Under the pieces are notes generated by a model that saw only the letters and a program-made list of their open reading frames with translations, made no database searches and was not told the origin of the DNA. The translations under genes were made by a program, and so were the position numbers. DNA of 42,729 nt from an uncultured Arsenicibacter sp. Lineage in GTDB: Bacteria > Bacteroidota > Bacteroidia > Cytophagales > Spirosomataceae. Below, piece by piece: positions 8,831-16,327 of this stretch. How positions within the stretch are numbered: position 1 is the first letter of the stretch; every line of letters begins with the position of its first letter. The DNA lies in assembly GCF_945952095.1 (NCBI RefSeq), contig NZ_CAMFHL010000039.1:1-42729 (forward strand). The letters run 5' to 3'.

Positions 8831-8848
8831 AAATCAGGTAACGCATGA

Positions 8849-8856
8849 GAAAGGTA
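8849..8856 (-). promoter_or_regulatory. Probable -7 box TACCTTTC for the RmlD-like gene
   Basis: Minus strand TACCTTTC is one base from TAnnTTTG and ends 18 bp upstream of the start codon. Confidence 0.35.
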
Positions 8857-8900
8857 CTGTGCAAGTAAGGGCTAACCGGTTGAGTTGCCAAATCACACAC

Positions 8901-9611
8901 TTACTTTTTAGCGTAGCTATATCCGAACTGTTTCGTGATCTTTTTCTTTTTTATCCATTTACCCTCCATATTCATCCGGACGTCTTTCTGTGGACGGTCG
9001 CGGTTGTCGCGGGGCTGTTTGGCAATACTGTCTACTACCGCAAGGCCATCAATGACCTCGCCGAAAACCGTATAATTTCCATCGAGATGAGGCGTTCCGC
9101 CCAGCGTTTTATAGACGTTGGCCTGTTCTTCAGTGGGCAGATGGCCGCTCAGGCCTTTGATACGGTCCCGCTGTTGCGCCAGCGAGGCTTCGTCCCAGAC
9201 ACGGCCCTGTACAATGTAAAACTGGCAGCTGCTCGACGCTTTCTCCGGGTTGTTGTCACGGGCGGCTGCCAGTGTTCCTTTCTTATGAAACAGCTCCGGA
9301 ACAAACTCCGCCGGTACGCGGTAGTTCTTGCCACCACTGCCCAGCGCCTGTCCCGGTTCTGCATTTTTTGAGTTCGGGTCGCCGCCCTGAATCATAAAAT
9401 TCTGAATGACCCGATGAAACAGCAACCCGTTGTAAAAGGACGAATCGACGAGCTTGATGAAGTTTTCCTTGTGTTTCGGCGTCTGGTCATACAGGATCAG
9501 GTGCATGGTCCCGTAGTCAGTGGTTAATTTAACCAGATAATCCTTTTTCTTTTTGTTCTGGGCCGCCAGCGTCAGCGGCAACAGACATAAAATAAATAAC
9601 AGTTGTTTCAT
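8901..9611 (-). CDS. Exported peptidyl-prolyl cis-trans isomerase, cyclophilin type
   Basis: The frame extends to 9641, but the ATG at 9611 begins a standard signal peptide (MKQLLFILCLLPLTLAAQ). The cyclophilin domain is complete: YGTMHLILYDQTPKHKENFIKLV, FYNGLLFHRVIQNFMIQGGDP (with the catalytic Arg in FHRV), SSSCQFYIVQG and LDGNYTVFGEVIDGLAVVD. An insertion between FYIVQG and LDGNYTVFG (about 45 residues, WDEASLAQQRDRIKG...) is common in Bacteroidota periplasmic cyclophilins. It would speed proline isomerisation during folding of exported proteins. It lies one base after the stop of the ABC ATPase gene, so both are probably on one transcript. Confidence 0.94.
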   Translation of the reverse strand: MKQLLFILCLLPLTLAAQNKKKKDYLVKLTTDYGTMHLILYDQTPKHKENFIKLVDSSFYNGLLFHRVIQNFMIQGGDPNSKNAEPGQALGSGGKNYRVPAEFVPELFHKKGTLAAARDNNPEKASSSCQFYIVQGRVWDEASLAQQRDRIKGLSGHLPTEEQANVYKTLGGTPHLDGNYTVFGEVIDGLAVVDSIAKQPRDNRDRPQKDVRMNMEGKWIKKKKITKQFGYSYAKK

Positions 9612-9612
9612 A

Positions 9613-10239
9613 TTACAATTCAACACGGTTGGCAAACGCATCTTTCAGACGCTGGTCATGGGTTACCACCACCAGACTGGCTCCGATCTGTTCCGACTGC
9701 TGCCGGAGCAGGGCAATCACCTTCTCCGTATTGGTGTCGTCGAGGCTGGAGGTGGGTTCGTCGGCCAGAATCATGTTGGGCTGGTTCATCATGGCACGGG
9801 CAATGCTGACCCGTTGCTGCTCGCCCAGACTCAGCTGACTGATTTGCTTCGACAGGTGCTCGGCAAAGCCAAGCTGTTCGGCCAGCTGGCGCGCGCGGGT
9901 TTTATCCTGCGGCTTTTTTGCCAGATAATTGGCCAGCAGCAAATTATCCATGACCGACAGGGAACTGACAAAATGTGGCTTCTGGTAAATAATGCCTACA
10001 TGCTGCGCCCGGAACGCGGCGGTTTCGGCTGGGCTTAGCTTCGTCAGATCAGTGGTATTGATGGTTACCGATCCGGTTTCGGGCTTGAGCAACAGCGCCA
10101 GTAAATGCAGAAACGTAGTTTTTCCGGTTCCTGAACGACCCAGGATAAGTAACGCTTCGCGGTCGGCGCAATTCAGGTCCGGAAATGCAAATCGTTTCGC
10201 GGGCGAATACGAAAATGTCAGTTGACGAGTGGTCAGCAT
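9613..10239 (-). CDS. ABC transporter ATP-binding protein, LolD/MacB-like
   Basis: Stand-alone ATPase of 208 residues. Start taken at the ATG at 10239 (MLTTRQLTFSYSP); ten codons further upstream are possible but precede the likely transcription start. Walker A GRSGTGKTT (34-42), Q-loop IYQKPHF, signature LSLGEQQRVSIARA, Walker B MILADEPTSSLD and H-loop VVVTHD are all present, so the ATPase should be active. It belongs to the LolD/MacB/FtsE group that powers lipoprotein release or other mechanotransmission permeases; no permease gene is adjacent. Confidence 0.92.
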   Translation of the reverse strand: MLTTRQLTFSYSPAKRFAFPDLNCADREALLILGRSGTGKTTFLHLLALLLKPETGSVTINTTDLTKLSPAETAAFRAQHVGIIYQKPHFVSSLSVMDNLLLANYLAKKPQDKTRARQLAEQLGFAEHLSKQISQLSLGEQQRVSIARAMMNQPNMILADEPTSSLDDTNTEKVIALLRQQSEQIGASLVVVTHDQRLKDAFANRVEL

Positions 10240-10266
10240 GTTGATTTGTCGGGGCGACGGTTCGGA

Positions 10267-10293
10267 CAAAGTTACGCAAAACTCGTAATTTCG
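10267..10293. promoter_or_regulatory. Divergent -7 boxes for the ABC ATPase operon and purN
   Basis: On the minus strand TAACTTTG (10274-10267) fits TAnnTTTG exactly and points to the ABC ATPase start 28 bp away. On the plus strand TAATTTCG (10286-10293) is one base off and ends only 6 bp before the purN ATG. The two boxes are 11 bp apart, so the two promoters face away from each other and must compete for the same DNA. Confidence 0.5.
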
Positions 10294-10299
10294 CCCATT

Positions 10300-10863
10300 A
10301 TGAAACGTATTGCCATTTTTGCTTCGGGCTCAGGCAGTAATGCCGAAAAGATTGCCGGCTATTTTGCGGGTCGCACAGACGTAGAGATCTCGCTTATCCT
10401 TTCCAATAACCCCAAAGCAGGCGTCATCGACCGTGCGCGGCGGCTCCATATTCCGGTGCTGCTCTTCGACCGGACGACTTTTTACCAGACTAACCGCATC
10501 ACGCAATTCCTGTCAGATCAGCACATTGATCTGATTGTACTGGCTGGATTTATGTGGCTCGTGCCGGCGGGGCTCGTAGCGGCATTTCCGGACAAAATTG
10601 TCAATATCCATCCGGCGTTGTTGCCGAAATACGGTGGGAAAGGCATGTACGGCCACTTCGTGCATGAAGCTGTTGTAGCAGCGGGTGAAACCGAGTCGGG
10701 GATTACCATTCATTTTGTGAACAATCACTACGACGAAGGGGCTCCGGTTTTCCAGGCCAGCTGTGTGGTAGAACCGACCGATACCCCGGACGATGTAGCG
10801 CGTAAGGTACAGGTACTCGAACACGAGCACTTCCCCCGCGTGGTCGATGAATTGTTAAAATAA
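10300..10863 (+). CDS. purN: Phosphoribosylglycinamide formyltransferase 1
   Basis: Third step of purine synthesis: transfers formyl from 10-formyl-THF to GAR. The 187-residue protein starts at the ATG at 10300 (MKRIAIFASGSGSN), which puts the phosphate-binding GSGSN at 10-14 as in E. coli PurN. The catalytic triad is visible: N102 and H104 in IVNIHPALLP and D145 in HYDEG; the SGITIHFVNNHYDEG segment is typical. The start codon lies only about 6 bp after the -7 box, so the transcript may be almost leaderless. Confidence 0.96.
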   Translation: MKRIAIFASGSGSNAEKIAGYFAGRTDVEISLILSNNPKAGVIDRARRLHIPVLLFDRTTFYQTNRITQFLSDQHIDLIVLAGFMWLVPAGLVAAFPDKIVNIHPALLPKYGGKGMYGHFVHEAVVAAGETESGITIHFVNNHYDEGAPVFQASCVVEPTDTPDDVARKVQVLEHEHFPRVVDELLK

Positions 10864-11018
10864 TGTAAAATGGATGATGAATAATGAGGGTAAACCGGAA
10901 ACCCGTTAATGTTGTAACGCTATGTTCTATGTGCTATACCTCCGTGAGCTCTGAGCAACAGGATTCCGGGACGATGGCCTCTGATGATTCATGGTCCATA
11001 ACTATTCTTACACGACTG

Positions 11019-11399
11019 ATGAGAAAAATACTGATTGCAGGGTTGCTGGCGGGGTTGACGGGGTGTTTCCGGCCGGCCATTCCGATTTCGACGCAGCCTA
11101 ATTACCCCGTTGATGTCTTTTACGAAAATCAGCGGCCCGACCGGTCATTTGAGGAGCTGCAAAAGCTGGAGATGACGCAGGAAACCCTGGTAACCAGCCG
11201 TCAGATGGAAAGCGGCCGGATGATCAGCCGTGGAAATAACATGCAGGATAAAGAACTGCTGCTGGCAAAAATGTCGATGGAGGCCAAGAAGCTGGGGGCA
11301 ACCGCGCTGGTGAATATTAAGTATACCTACTACACCACCGCTACGGTCAACGGATATACCCTGACGGCAACGGCCGTACGCTACCGGCAGGAGAATTAA
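11019..11399 (+). CDS. Small lipoprotein of unknown function
   Basis: The frame is open from 10884, but the ATG at 11019 starts a lipoprotein signal peptide, MRKILIAGLLAGLTGC, with the lipobox LTGC and the acylated Cys at residue 16. The mature part is about 110 residues: a charged helix (FEELQKLEMTQETLVTSRQMES), then MSMEAKKLGATALVNIKYTYYTTATVNGYTLTATAVRYRQ. The AxxLGATALVNIKY pattern resembles YbjQ/heavy-metal-binding-like and other stress lipoproteins, but I would not name the family. Probably held in the outer membrane. Confidence 0.7.
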   Translation: MRKILIAGLLAGLTGCFRPAIPISTQPNYPVDVFYENQRPDRSFEELQKLEMTQETLVTSRQMESGRMISRGNNMQDKELLLAKMSMEAKKLGATALVNIKYTYYTTATVNGYTLTATAVRYRQEN

Positions 11400-11633
11400 T
11401 TATTTAACCTCTTCGTAATCAACGTACTCGCCGCCCTTAAAGCCCTGACCCGGCTTCTGGTCGGCAGCGCGCGGCTGCACGTATGTTTCGCCATCCCGAC
11501 GTGGCCGGAACTGCTCATTCTGCCGTTTTTGTTCTTTCACTAATTGCCGGCCAACCAGCAACCAGAACAGGAACCGCCGTACCGACGGGACAAAAACGAT
11601 AATCAAAAAGGCGATAAAAAGGTATTTTAACAT
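11400..11633 (-). CDS. DUF4834 family small membrane protein
   Basis: A 77-residue protein, starting at the ATG at 11633. One N-terminal membrane helix (LKYLFIAFLIIVFVPSVRRFLFWLLVGRQLV) is followed by a basic, disordered tail ending in GGEYVDYEEVK. The pattern of a helix, RxxxWLLVG and a terminal DYEEV matches the Bacteroidota DUF4834 family, whose function is unknown. Its stop codon directly abuts the stop of the convergent lipoprotein gene. Confidence 0.7.
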   Translation of the reverse strand: MLKYLFIAFLIIVFVPSVRRFLFWLLVGRQLVKEQKRQNEQFRPRRDGETYVQPRAADQKPGQGFKGGEYVDYEEVK

Positions 11634-11687
11634 AATTTCTTCTTCTTTTATCCAAAACGTGCCGGGCACAAATTTAGTTTAAACCTT

Positions 11688-11695
11688 TAGTTTTG
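11688..11695 (+). promoter_or_regulatory. -7 box TAGTTTTG for the TauE/SafE gene
   Basis: Exact match to TAnnTTTG. The ATG at 11702 begins 6 bp after the box, so the expected transcription start is at or within a base or two of the start codon: probably a leaderless mRNA. Confidence 0.5.
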
Positions 11696-11701
11696 CCCAG
11701 C

Positions 11702-12499
11702 ATGAATACACAGGAAATTATCGGATATATCGCAGCGCTCGTGGTTGGTCTTGTTATTGGTCTGGCAGGCGGGGGCGGGTCTATTCTGACAGTTCCGGTG
11801 TTTGTGTATCTGTTTTCCATTCCGCCTATTCTGGCCACTACCTATTCGCTTTTTGTGGTTGGGGTTACTTCACTGGTAGGCTCAGTGGCCCATATTCGTG
11901 CCGGCCGGGTCGATTTGCGGGTAACGGCGGCGTTTGCGCTGCCATCGTTTGTGTCGGTATACCTGACGCGCCGCTTGCTGGTACCGGCCTTACCCGATCC
12001 GCTGTTCCGGTTCGGGACTTATGCGTTACCCAAGAGCGAAGCCATTCTGTTTTTTTTCGCCTTTGTGATGATCATGGCTGCCCGTGCCATGATCCGTAAC
12101 CAGCGCCCCGAAGCCGGTGAAGCCGCCGATGGTAGGCCCCGCTACGTACCGCTGGCGCTCGACGGGCTGGCGGTCGGGTTGCTGACGGGCACCATCGGAG
12201 CTGGTGGCGGTTTCCTGATTGTGCCGATGCTGGTCTTGCTGGCGGGTTTGCCCGTACACCGCGCCGTCGCAACCTCCGTGCTGATCATTGCAGCCAACTC
12301 ATTTGTCGGCTTTCTGGGCGATATTCACCATACGGATTTGAATTACAACTTCCTGCTGCCCTTTACCGGACTGTCGGTAATCGGGATTTTCGGCGGACTC
12401 TGGCTGGCCCCGTTCATTCATCCGGCCCATCTGCGCCGTGGCTTCGGCTGGTTTGTGCTGGTAGTGGCGGGGTATATTCTGTTGCGGGAGTTGCTGTAA
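11702..12499 (+). CDS. TauE/SafE family membrane permease
   Basis: Inner-membrane protein of 265 residues with about eight helices. The two family repeats are seen as GLAGGGGSILTVPVFVYLF (N-terminal) and GTIGAGGGFLIVPMLVLLAGLPVHRAVATSVLIIAANS (C-terminal). Members export or import sulfite, sulfoacetate or related organosulfur anions; the substrate here cannot be assigned. The ATG at 11702 is used rather than one 9 bp earlier because it follows the promoter box and gives a good first helix. Confidence 0.92.
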   Translation: MNTQEIIGYIAALVVGLVIGLAGGGGSILTVPVFVYLFSIPPILATTYSLFVVGVTSLVGSVAHIRAGRVDLRVTAAFALPSFVSVYLTRRLLVPALPDPLFRFGTYALPKSEAILFFFAFVMIMAARAMIRNQRPEAGEAADGRPRYVPLALDGLAVGLLTGTIGAGGGFLIVPMLVLLAGLPVHRAVATSVLIIAANSFVGFLGDIHHTDLNYNFLLPFTGLSVIGIFGGLWLAPFIHPAHLRRGFGWFVLVVAGYILLRELL

Positions 12500-12507
12500 A
12501 CGCCCCC

Positions 12508-13695
12508 TTAATCCTTCGCATACCGCAATCGCAGGCGGCGGGCAACGTCGTCGGCGAGTTCGTCGCGCATGCTGCTGTAGAGGTGCCAGCGGGAAGGTGG
12601 ATGCAGATCGGCGGTCTTGAGTGAATTGCCGTTGAGGGCACGGTCGTCGCCGCTGAACGTTTCCCATTCCGTCACCCAGTTGCGGGTCACCCAAACGGTT
12701 TCTTCCCATACGACCTTGTCCGTAAAGGTGTTGAGGGCGCGCATCCGCAAATCGAGACCGGCCTTGATTTCGCGCCGGTGTGTCGTAAGGGTCCCGCTGA
12801 CTTTCTCCATAATGTCTACCTTCGTGGAGTCATTAATCTTTTTCTCGCCGACCTTGTAAGTCTGATTGCTGTAAATTTTAGTCGACGATGAGGAGAGGGT
12901 TTCGTTAAACGGCGAATAATCGGTTACCTTCATCTGAACGACCTGATGAACGTTAAAATCCGTATCCACCGCTTGCTGTGGCAGGTATAGCCGTACAAAA
13001 GTCGAAGGGGTGGGATTCCGTTCAATGTTCCGGAAAATGAGCTGTTCCAGTTCGCGGTTGTCCGATGCATCGATCTCACGGGTCGGGCCAATCGGGTCGA
13101 CCACTACCCGCAGGATGGCAAACGGCAGGGCCTGTGCGGCTTTATCCTGTGCCTGGCGGTAGCCGGGTACCCAGCCGGTTGCTTTTTTATAGTTCTGGTA
13201 GGCTTCTTTAGCCGCTAACCGGTTCTGAATGCGGTCCATAAAAGCTTCTTCTGCTGCCTGATAGCGGTCCGCCGCTGCCAGCTGACGGACATCATTCTGC
13301 TGCACAGCATACGAGGCCGGATACGTAGCCAGCCAGGCCGTGCAGCTGTCGCACTGGTGGGGCGAGCCACTGCGTGCGTTGTCGGTCAGTAACTGTAGTT
13401 GTGTATACCGCTGAAAAACAGGTTCCCACCGGAACCGGTTGGCCGGATCAGGCGGGGCAGCAGATAATTGCCGGATGGCTGTCTGATGCTGGTTGTAGGC
13501 CCGCATAAAGGCTTCCCTGATAATGATATGGGCAAGCCGGTGCCCGCGTTTAAAAGGCCCCTTAGCTTGTTGGAGCCGGAACGCCGCCCGCTGAACCGCA
13601 AGGTCATAATTGCCCTGCCTGAATGCGGTTTGGCCGCTGCTACACGCCGCTAGCCAGCCTGCGAGAAGACAAATGGATAGAAGAAGCCGGACCAT
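12508..13695 (-). CDS. Lipoprotein with N-terminal TPR-like region, unknown function
   Basis: The ATG at 13695 starts MVRLLLSICLLAGWLAACSSGQ with lipobox LAAC (Cys at residue 18); codons upstream of it are not needed. Residues 20-60 (AFRQGNYDLAVQRAAFRLQQA) look like one TPR helix pair, followed by helical repeats to about 190. The C-terminal half (about 200-395) is beta-rich, with FAILRVVVDPIGPTREIDASD, NVHQVVQMKVTDYSPFNET and a final helical DELADDVARRLRLRY. I recognise this layout in Bacteroidota lipoproteins but no function is known. It is convergent with the permease gene and divergent from the kinase gene. Confidence 0.75.
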   Translation of the reverse strand: MVRLLLSICLLAGWLAACSSGQTAFRQGNYDLAVQRAAFRLQQAKGPFKRGHRLAHIIIREAFMRAYNQHQTAIRQLSAAPPDPANRFRWEPVFQRYTQLQLLTDNARSGSPHQCDSCTAWLATYPASYAVQQNDVRQLAAADRYQAAEEAFMDRIQNRLAAKEAYQNYKKATGWVPGYRQAQDKAAQALPFAILRVVVDPIGPTREIDASDNRELEQLIFRNIERNPTPSTFVRLYLPQQAVDTDFNVHQVVQMKVTDYSPFNETLSSSSTKIYSNQTYKVGEKKINDSTKVDIMEKVSGTLTTHRREIKAGLDLRMRALNTFTDKVVWEETVWVTRNWVTEWETFSGDDRALNGNSLKTADLHPPSRWHLYSSMRDELADDVARRLRLRYAKD

Positions 13696-13878
13696 AAGGT
13701 AAATCGTAGAAAAAGGGCATAGATCAATGATTGATTTTGTAGCATAACGTGCCATATGAGTTACAATTGTGCAGACTTAGTTAATTTGTCGCTACCTGCC
13801 GCTCTGTTATTTTGCCAAAGATTCACACCTATACCTGCCGGATTCACAGTGTCGGTTAAACGATCCGATAAAACCGCA

Positions 13879-13886
13879 GACCTTTG
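13879..13886 (+). promoter_or_regulatory. Weak -7 box GACCTTTG for the kinase-regulator operon
   Basis: GACCTTTG keeps the TTTG half of TAnnTTTG and ends 20 bp before the ATG at 13907. The 211-bp gap between the divergent lipoprotein and kinase genes holds nothing else clear. Confidence 0.25.
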
Positions 13887-13906
13887 GGATATCAGAAACA
13901 AAAACG

Positions 13907-15538
13907 ATGAACCGGATACGCTTTCTTCTGCTGTACTTTATAGGCATACCGGCCGTGCTGCCCGCACAGATACCGTGGGGGCGCTACTCCCAGAGCTTTC
14001 CGGAAGGCGCGCTGGATAAACCGGAGACCGTGGCTCTGATCCTTGCCATTCCAAAGGAAAACAATTCATTCTGGACCGTAAAAGAAAGCAGTGACCGTTT
14101 TACGGCGTTTGCGCAGGATTCAGCTATGACCGGCATCCGCCCTGTCAATATCGTGGCGCGAACCACGTTTGATACGGCCCGTGCGCAGTTTTTTCTGCAC
14201 GGTGTTAACCTCCGCAATGCCGCTGAGTACCAGTTCCGCGTGCTGGACTATCCGTCGCTGCACGTGGTCGTTCCCTGGCAGGCCATTACCCGGTTTACCG
14301 GTGCCGCACTTAACAAGGAGTCGGGTTTGCCGCCAATGGCTTATCTGGGTGGGTACAAAACGTCCCTGGGCAGCATGTTGGTTGTGGATGTGCGCAGGCG
14401 GGCAACCGGCGTTATTGTGGCGACCAACTTGGTGGCATGGGAGCCAATCCGGCCCGCCGTAACCAGCATCTATGCCTCTCCCGACCTCGATATTTTTTTG
14501 CAGAAATTACAGTACCCCTGGGCGAAAACCAGAACCAGTCACCTGACCTATTCCCTCGATAAGCTCCGGCTGCCGGCCACAAACGATAACCTCGTTTATG
14601 TGCTGAATGCTGATATTTACGCGAAAACGCAGGTGCAGTACCAGTTACTGCGCGATGGGCAGGTTGTCAGGCCATGGGGGGATAATGCGTACGATAACAG
14701 CTTTATCTGGCTGAATAAGTCCGCGCCGGGCAGTTACCGGCTTCAGATCCGGTATACCGCCCAGCCGCAGCACATAACCGAATGCCGGTTTGTGGTAGAA
14801 CCCGCCTGGTATCAGACCATCTGGTTCCGGCTGGCGCTGGCCGGTAGTGCGCTGGCCCTTGTGGCACTGGTTATATTTGTGATTTTATTGATCCGGCAAC
14901 GGCGTAAAACACGGCTGGAAGCGGTCCGGAAACAAAAGGCGAAGATGGAAATGCAGGCGCTATACGCACAGCTCAATCCGCATTTTGTCTTTAATGCACT
15001 CAGCTCGATTCAGGGGCTGGTTAACCGGCAGGACCTGAAAGGCGCCAATGACTATTTATCTGATTTCGCCCGGCTCATGCGGGAGTCGCTTACCAACGGC
15101 AGCAAGGACGGTATTCCGCTGGGGAAAGAGCTGAACATGATGGAAACGTACCTGAAACTGGAGCAACTCCGGTTTGGCTTTCACTATACGATTCAGGTTG
15201 ATGAACAGCTGGATGCGTTCAGCAATAACCTGCCGCCGATGCTCTGGCAGCCATTGCTGGAAAATGCCGTCAAGCATGGCGTTGCTTCGTTGCAACAGGC
15301 TGGCCGGATTGTTATTCGCGTTACTGAAAAGCAGGATAATCTGGTGCTTACCATCAGTGATAATGGCAACGGCATGCCGGAACAGGCAGGTTCCGTCGGG
15401 TATGGGTTGTCGCTGACCCGCAACCGCATCCGGCTTTTAAACGAACTGAACCCCGAACAACCGATCTCGCTGGCGTTTGCTGCTAACCGGCCGGCCGGAA
15501 CTGACGCAATACTGACGTTTACTGATTGGCTGGTATGA
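13907..15538 (+). CDS. LytS/YehU-type sensor histidine kinase
   Basis: Protein of 543 residues. Signal-like start (MNRIRFLLLYFIGIPAVLPAQ), a periplasmic part of about 280 residues with beta-sandwich-like segments and no recognised ligand domain, a membrane helix at about 304-327 (LALAGSALALVALVIFVILLI), a short coiled coil (LEAVRKQKAKMEMQALYAQ) and the His_kinase domain with LNPHFVFNAL (phospho-His near residue 357). The ATPase part has ENAVKHG (near 453) and DNGNGMP. In Bacteroidota this class transmits envelope signals to a LytTR regulator. Its stop codon overlaps the ATG of that regulator (ATGA), so translation is coupled. Confidence 0.94.
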   Translation: MNRIRFLLLYFIGIPAVLPAQIPWGRYSQSFPEGALDKPETVALILAIPKENNSFWTVKESSDRFTAFAQDSAMTGIRPVNIVARTTFDTARAQFFLHGVNLRNAAEYQFRVLDYPSLHVVVPWQAITRFTGAALNKESGLPPMAYLGGYKTSLGSMLVVDVRRRATGVIVATNLVAWEPIRPAVTSIYASPDLDIFLQKLQYPWAKTRTSHLTYSLDKLRLPATNDNLVYVLNADIYAKTQVQYQLLRDGQVVRPWGDNAYDNSFIWLNKSAPGSYRLQIRYTAQPQHITECRFVVEPAWYQTIWFRLALAGSALALVALVIFVILLIRQRRKTRLEAVRKQKAKMEMQALYAQLNPHFVFNALSSIQGLVNRQDLKGANDYLSDFARLMRESLTNGSKDGIPLGKELNMMETYLKLEQLRFGFHYTIQVDEQLDAFSNNLPPMLWQPLLENAVKHGVASLQQAGRIVIRVTEKQDNLVLTISDNGNGMPEQAGSVGYGLSLTRNRIRLLNELNPEQPISLAFAANRPAGTDAILTFTDWLV

Positions 15539-16281
15539 AAGCAATACTGATTGACGATGAACTCCCGAACCTGCACAATCTGAAGGCATTACTGGAAACG
15601 TATTGCCCGCAGGTAGAGGTATGTGCTATGGCGCAGCAGGCCGCCGAGGGTAAAGCGGCGTTGTATACGTATCGGCCGGACCTGCTTTTTCTGGATATTC
15701 AGATGCCGGACCAGGACGGTTTTTCACTGTTGCGCAGCCTGAGTAGCTATGATTTTGAGGTCATTTTCGTAACTGCCTACGATCAGTATGCCATTCAGGC
15801 AATGCGGTTTTCGGCGGTTGATTACCTGCTTAAACCCGTTAACATCAGTGAATTGCAGGCTGCGGTAGACCGCGCAGCAAAGCAACGTCAGCTAAAGGTG
15901 CAGAACCGGCAGGTAGGCCACCTGATGGCGTGGCTGGAAGCACAATCGCGGAAAGACGAGTTGCGGATTGCCTTGTCAACGATGCAGGAAACCCGCTTTG
16001 TGAAAACGACGGAAATCATCCGGTGTGAGTCGGCCAATAACTACACGACCTTCTGGCTAAGCGACGGAACAAACCTGCTGGCCAGCAAACCCATTTATGA
16101 GTACGACGACCTGCTGAGCCCGCACGGATTTGTCCGCTGTCATCAGTCTCATCTGGTCAATAAGCATTATATCCGGAGCTGGCAGAAAGAATACGGCGAC
16201 TTCCTGCAAATGACCGACGGGGCTCAGGTACCCGTTTCGCGCGGCAAAAAGGAGGCCGTTAAAGCTGCGCTCCGGCTGTAA
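15535..16281 (+). CDS. LytTR-type response regulator
   Basis: A 248-residue regulator. REC domain (1-120): acidic pocket D7/D8/E9, phospho-acceptor D54 in LLFLDIQMPDQDG, T80 in FVTAYDQ and K100 in LLKPV are all present, so it should be phosphorylated normally. LytTR DNA-binding domain (about 145-245): VKTTEIIRCESANNYTTFWL, FVRCHQSHLVNKHYI and VPVSRGKKEAV. These domains bind direct repeats about two turns apart. The partner is the preceding kinase (overlapping ATGA). Confidence 0.95.
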   Translation: MKAILIDDELPNLHNLKALLETYCPQVEVCAMAQQAAEGKAALYTYRPDLLFLDIQMPDQDGFSLLRSLSSYDFEVIFVTAYDQYAIQAMRFSAVDYLLKPVNISELQAAVDRAAKQRQLKVQNRQVGHLMAWLEAQSRKDELRIALSTMQETRFVKTTEIIRCESANNYTTFWLSDGTNLLASKPIYEYDDLLSPHGFVRCHQSHLVNKHYIRSWQKEYGDFLQMTDGAQVPVSRGKKEAVKAALRL

Positions 16282-16327
16282 CGCTGCTCCGTTTTCATTT
16301 CCTCTTCATTCATTAATCCCTTTTCTG

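Noticed and set aside
13756..14019. Open frame of 87 codons before and into the kinase gene
   Set aside because: It overlaps the kinase signal peptide in another frame, its translation shows no motif, and the region is better explained as a promoter gap.
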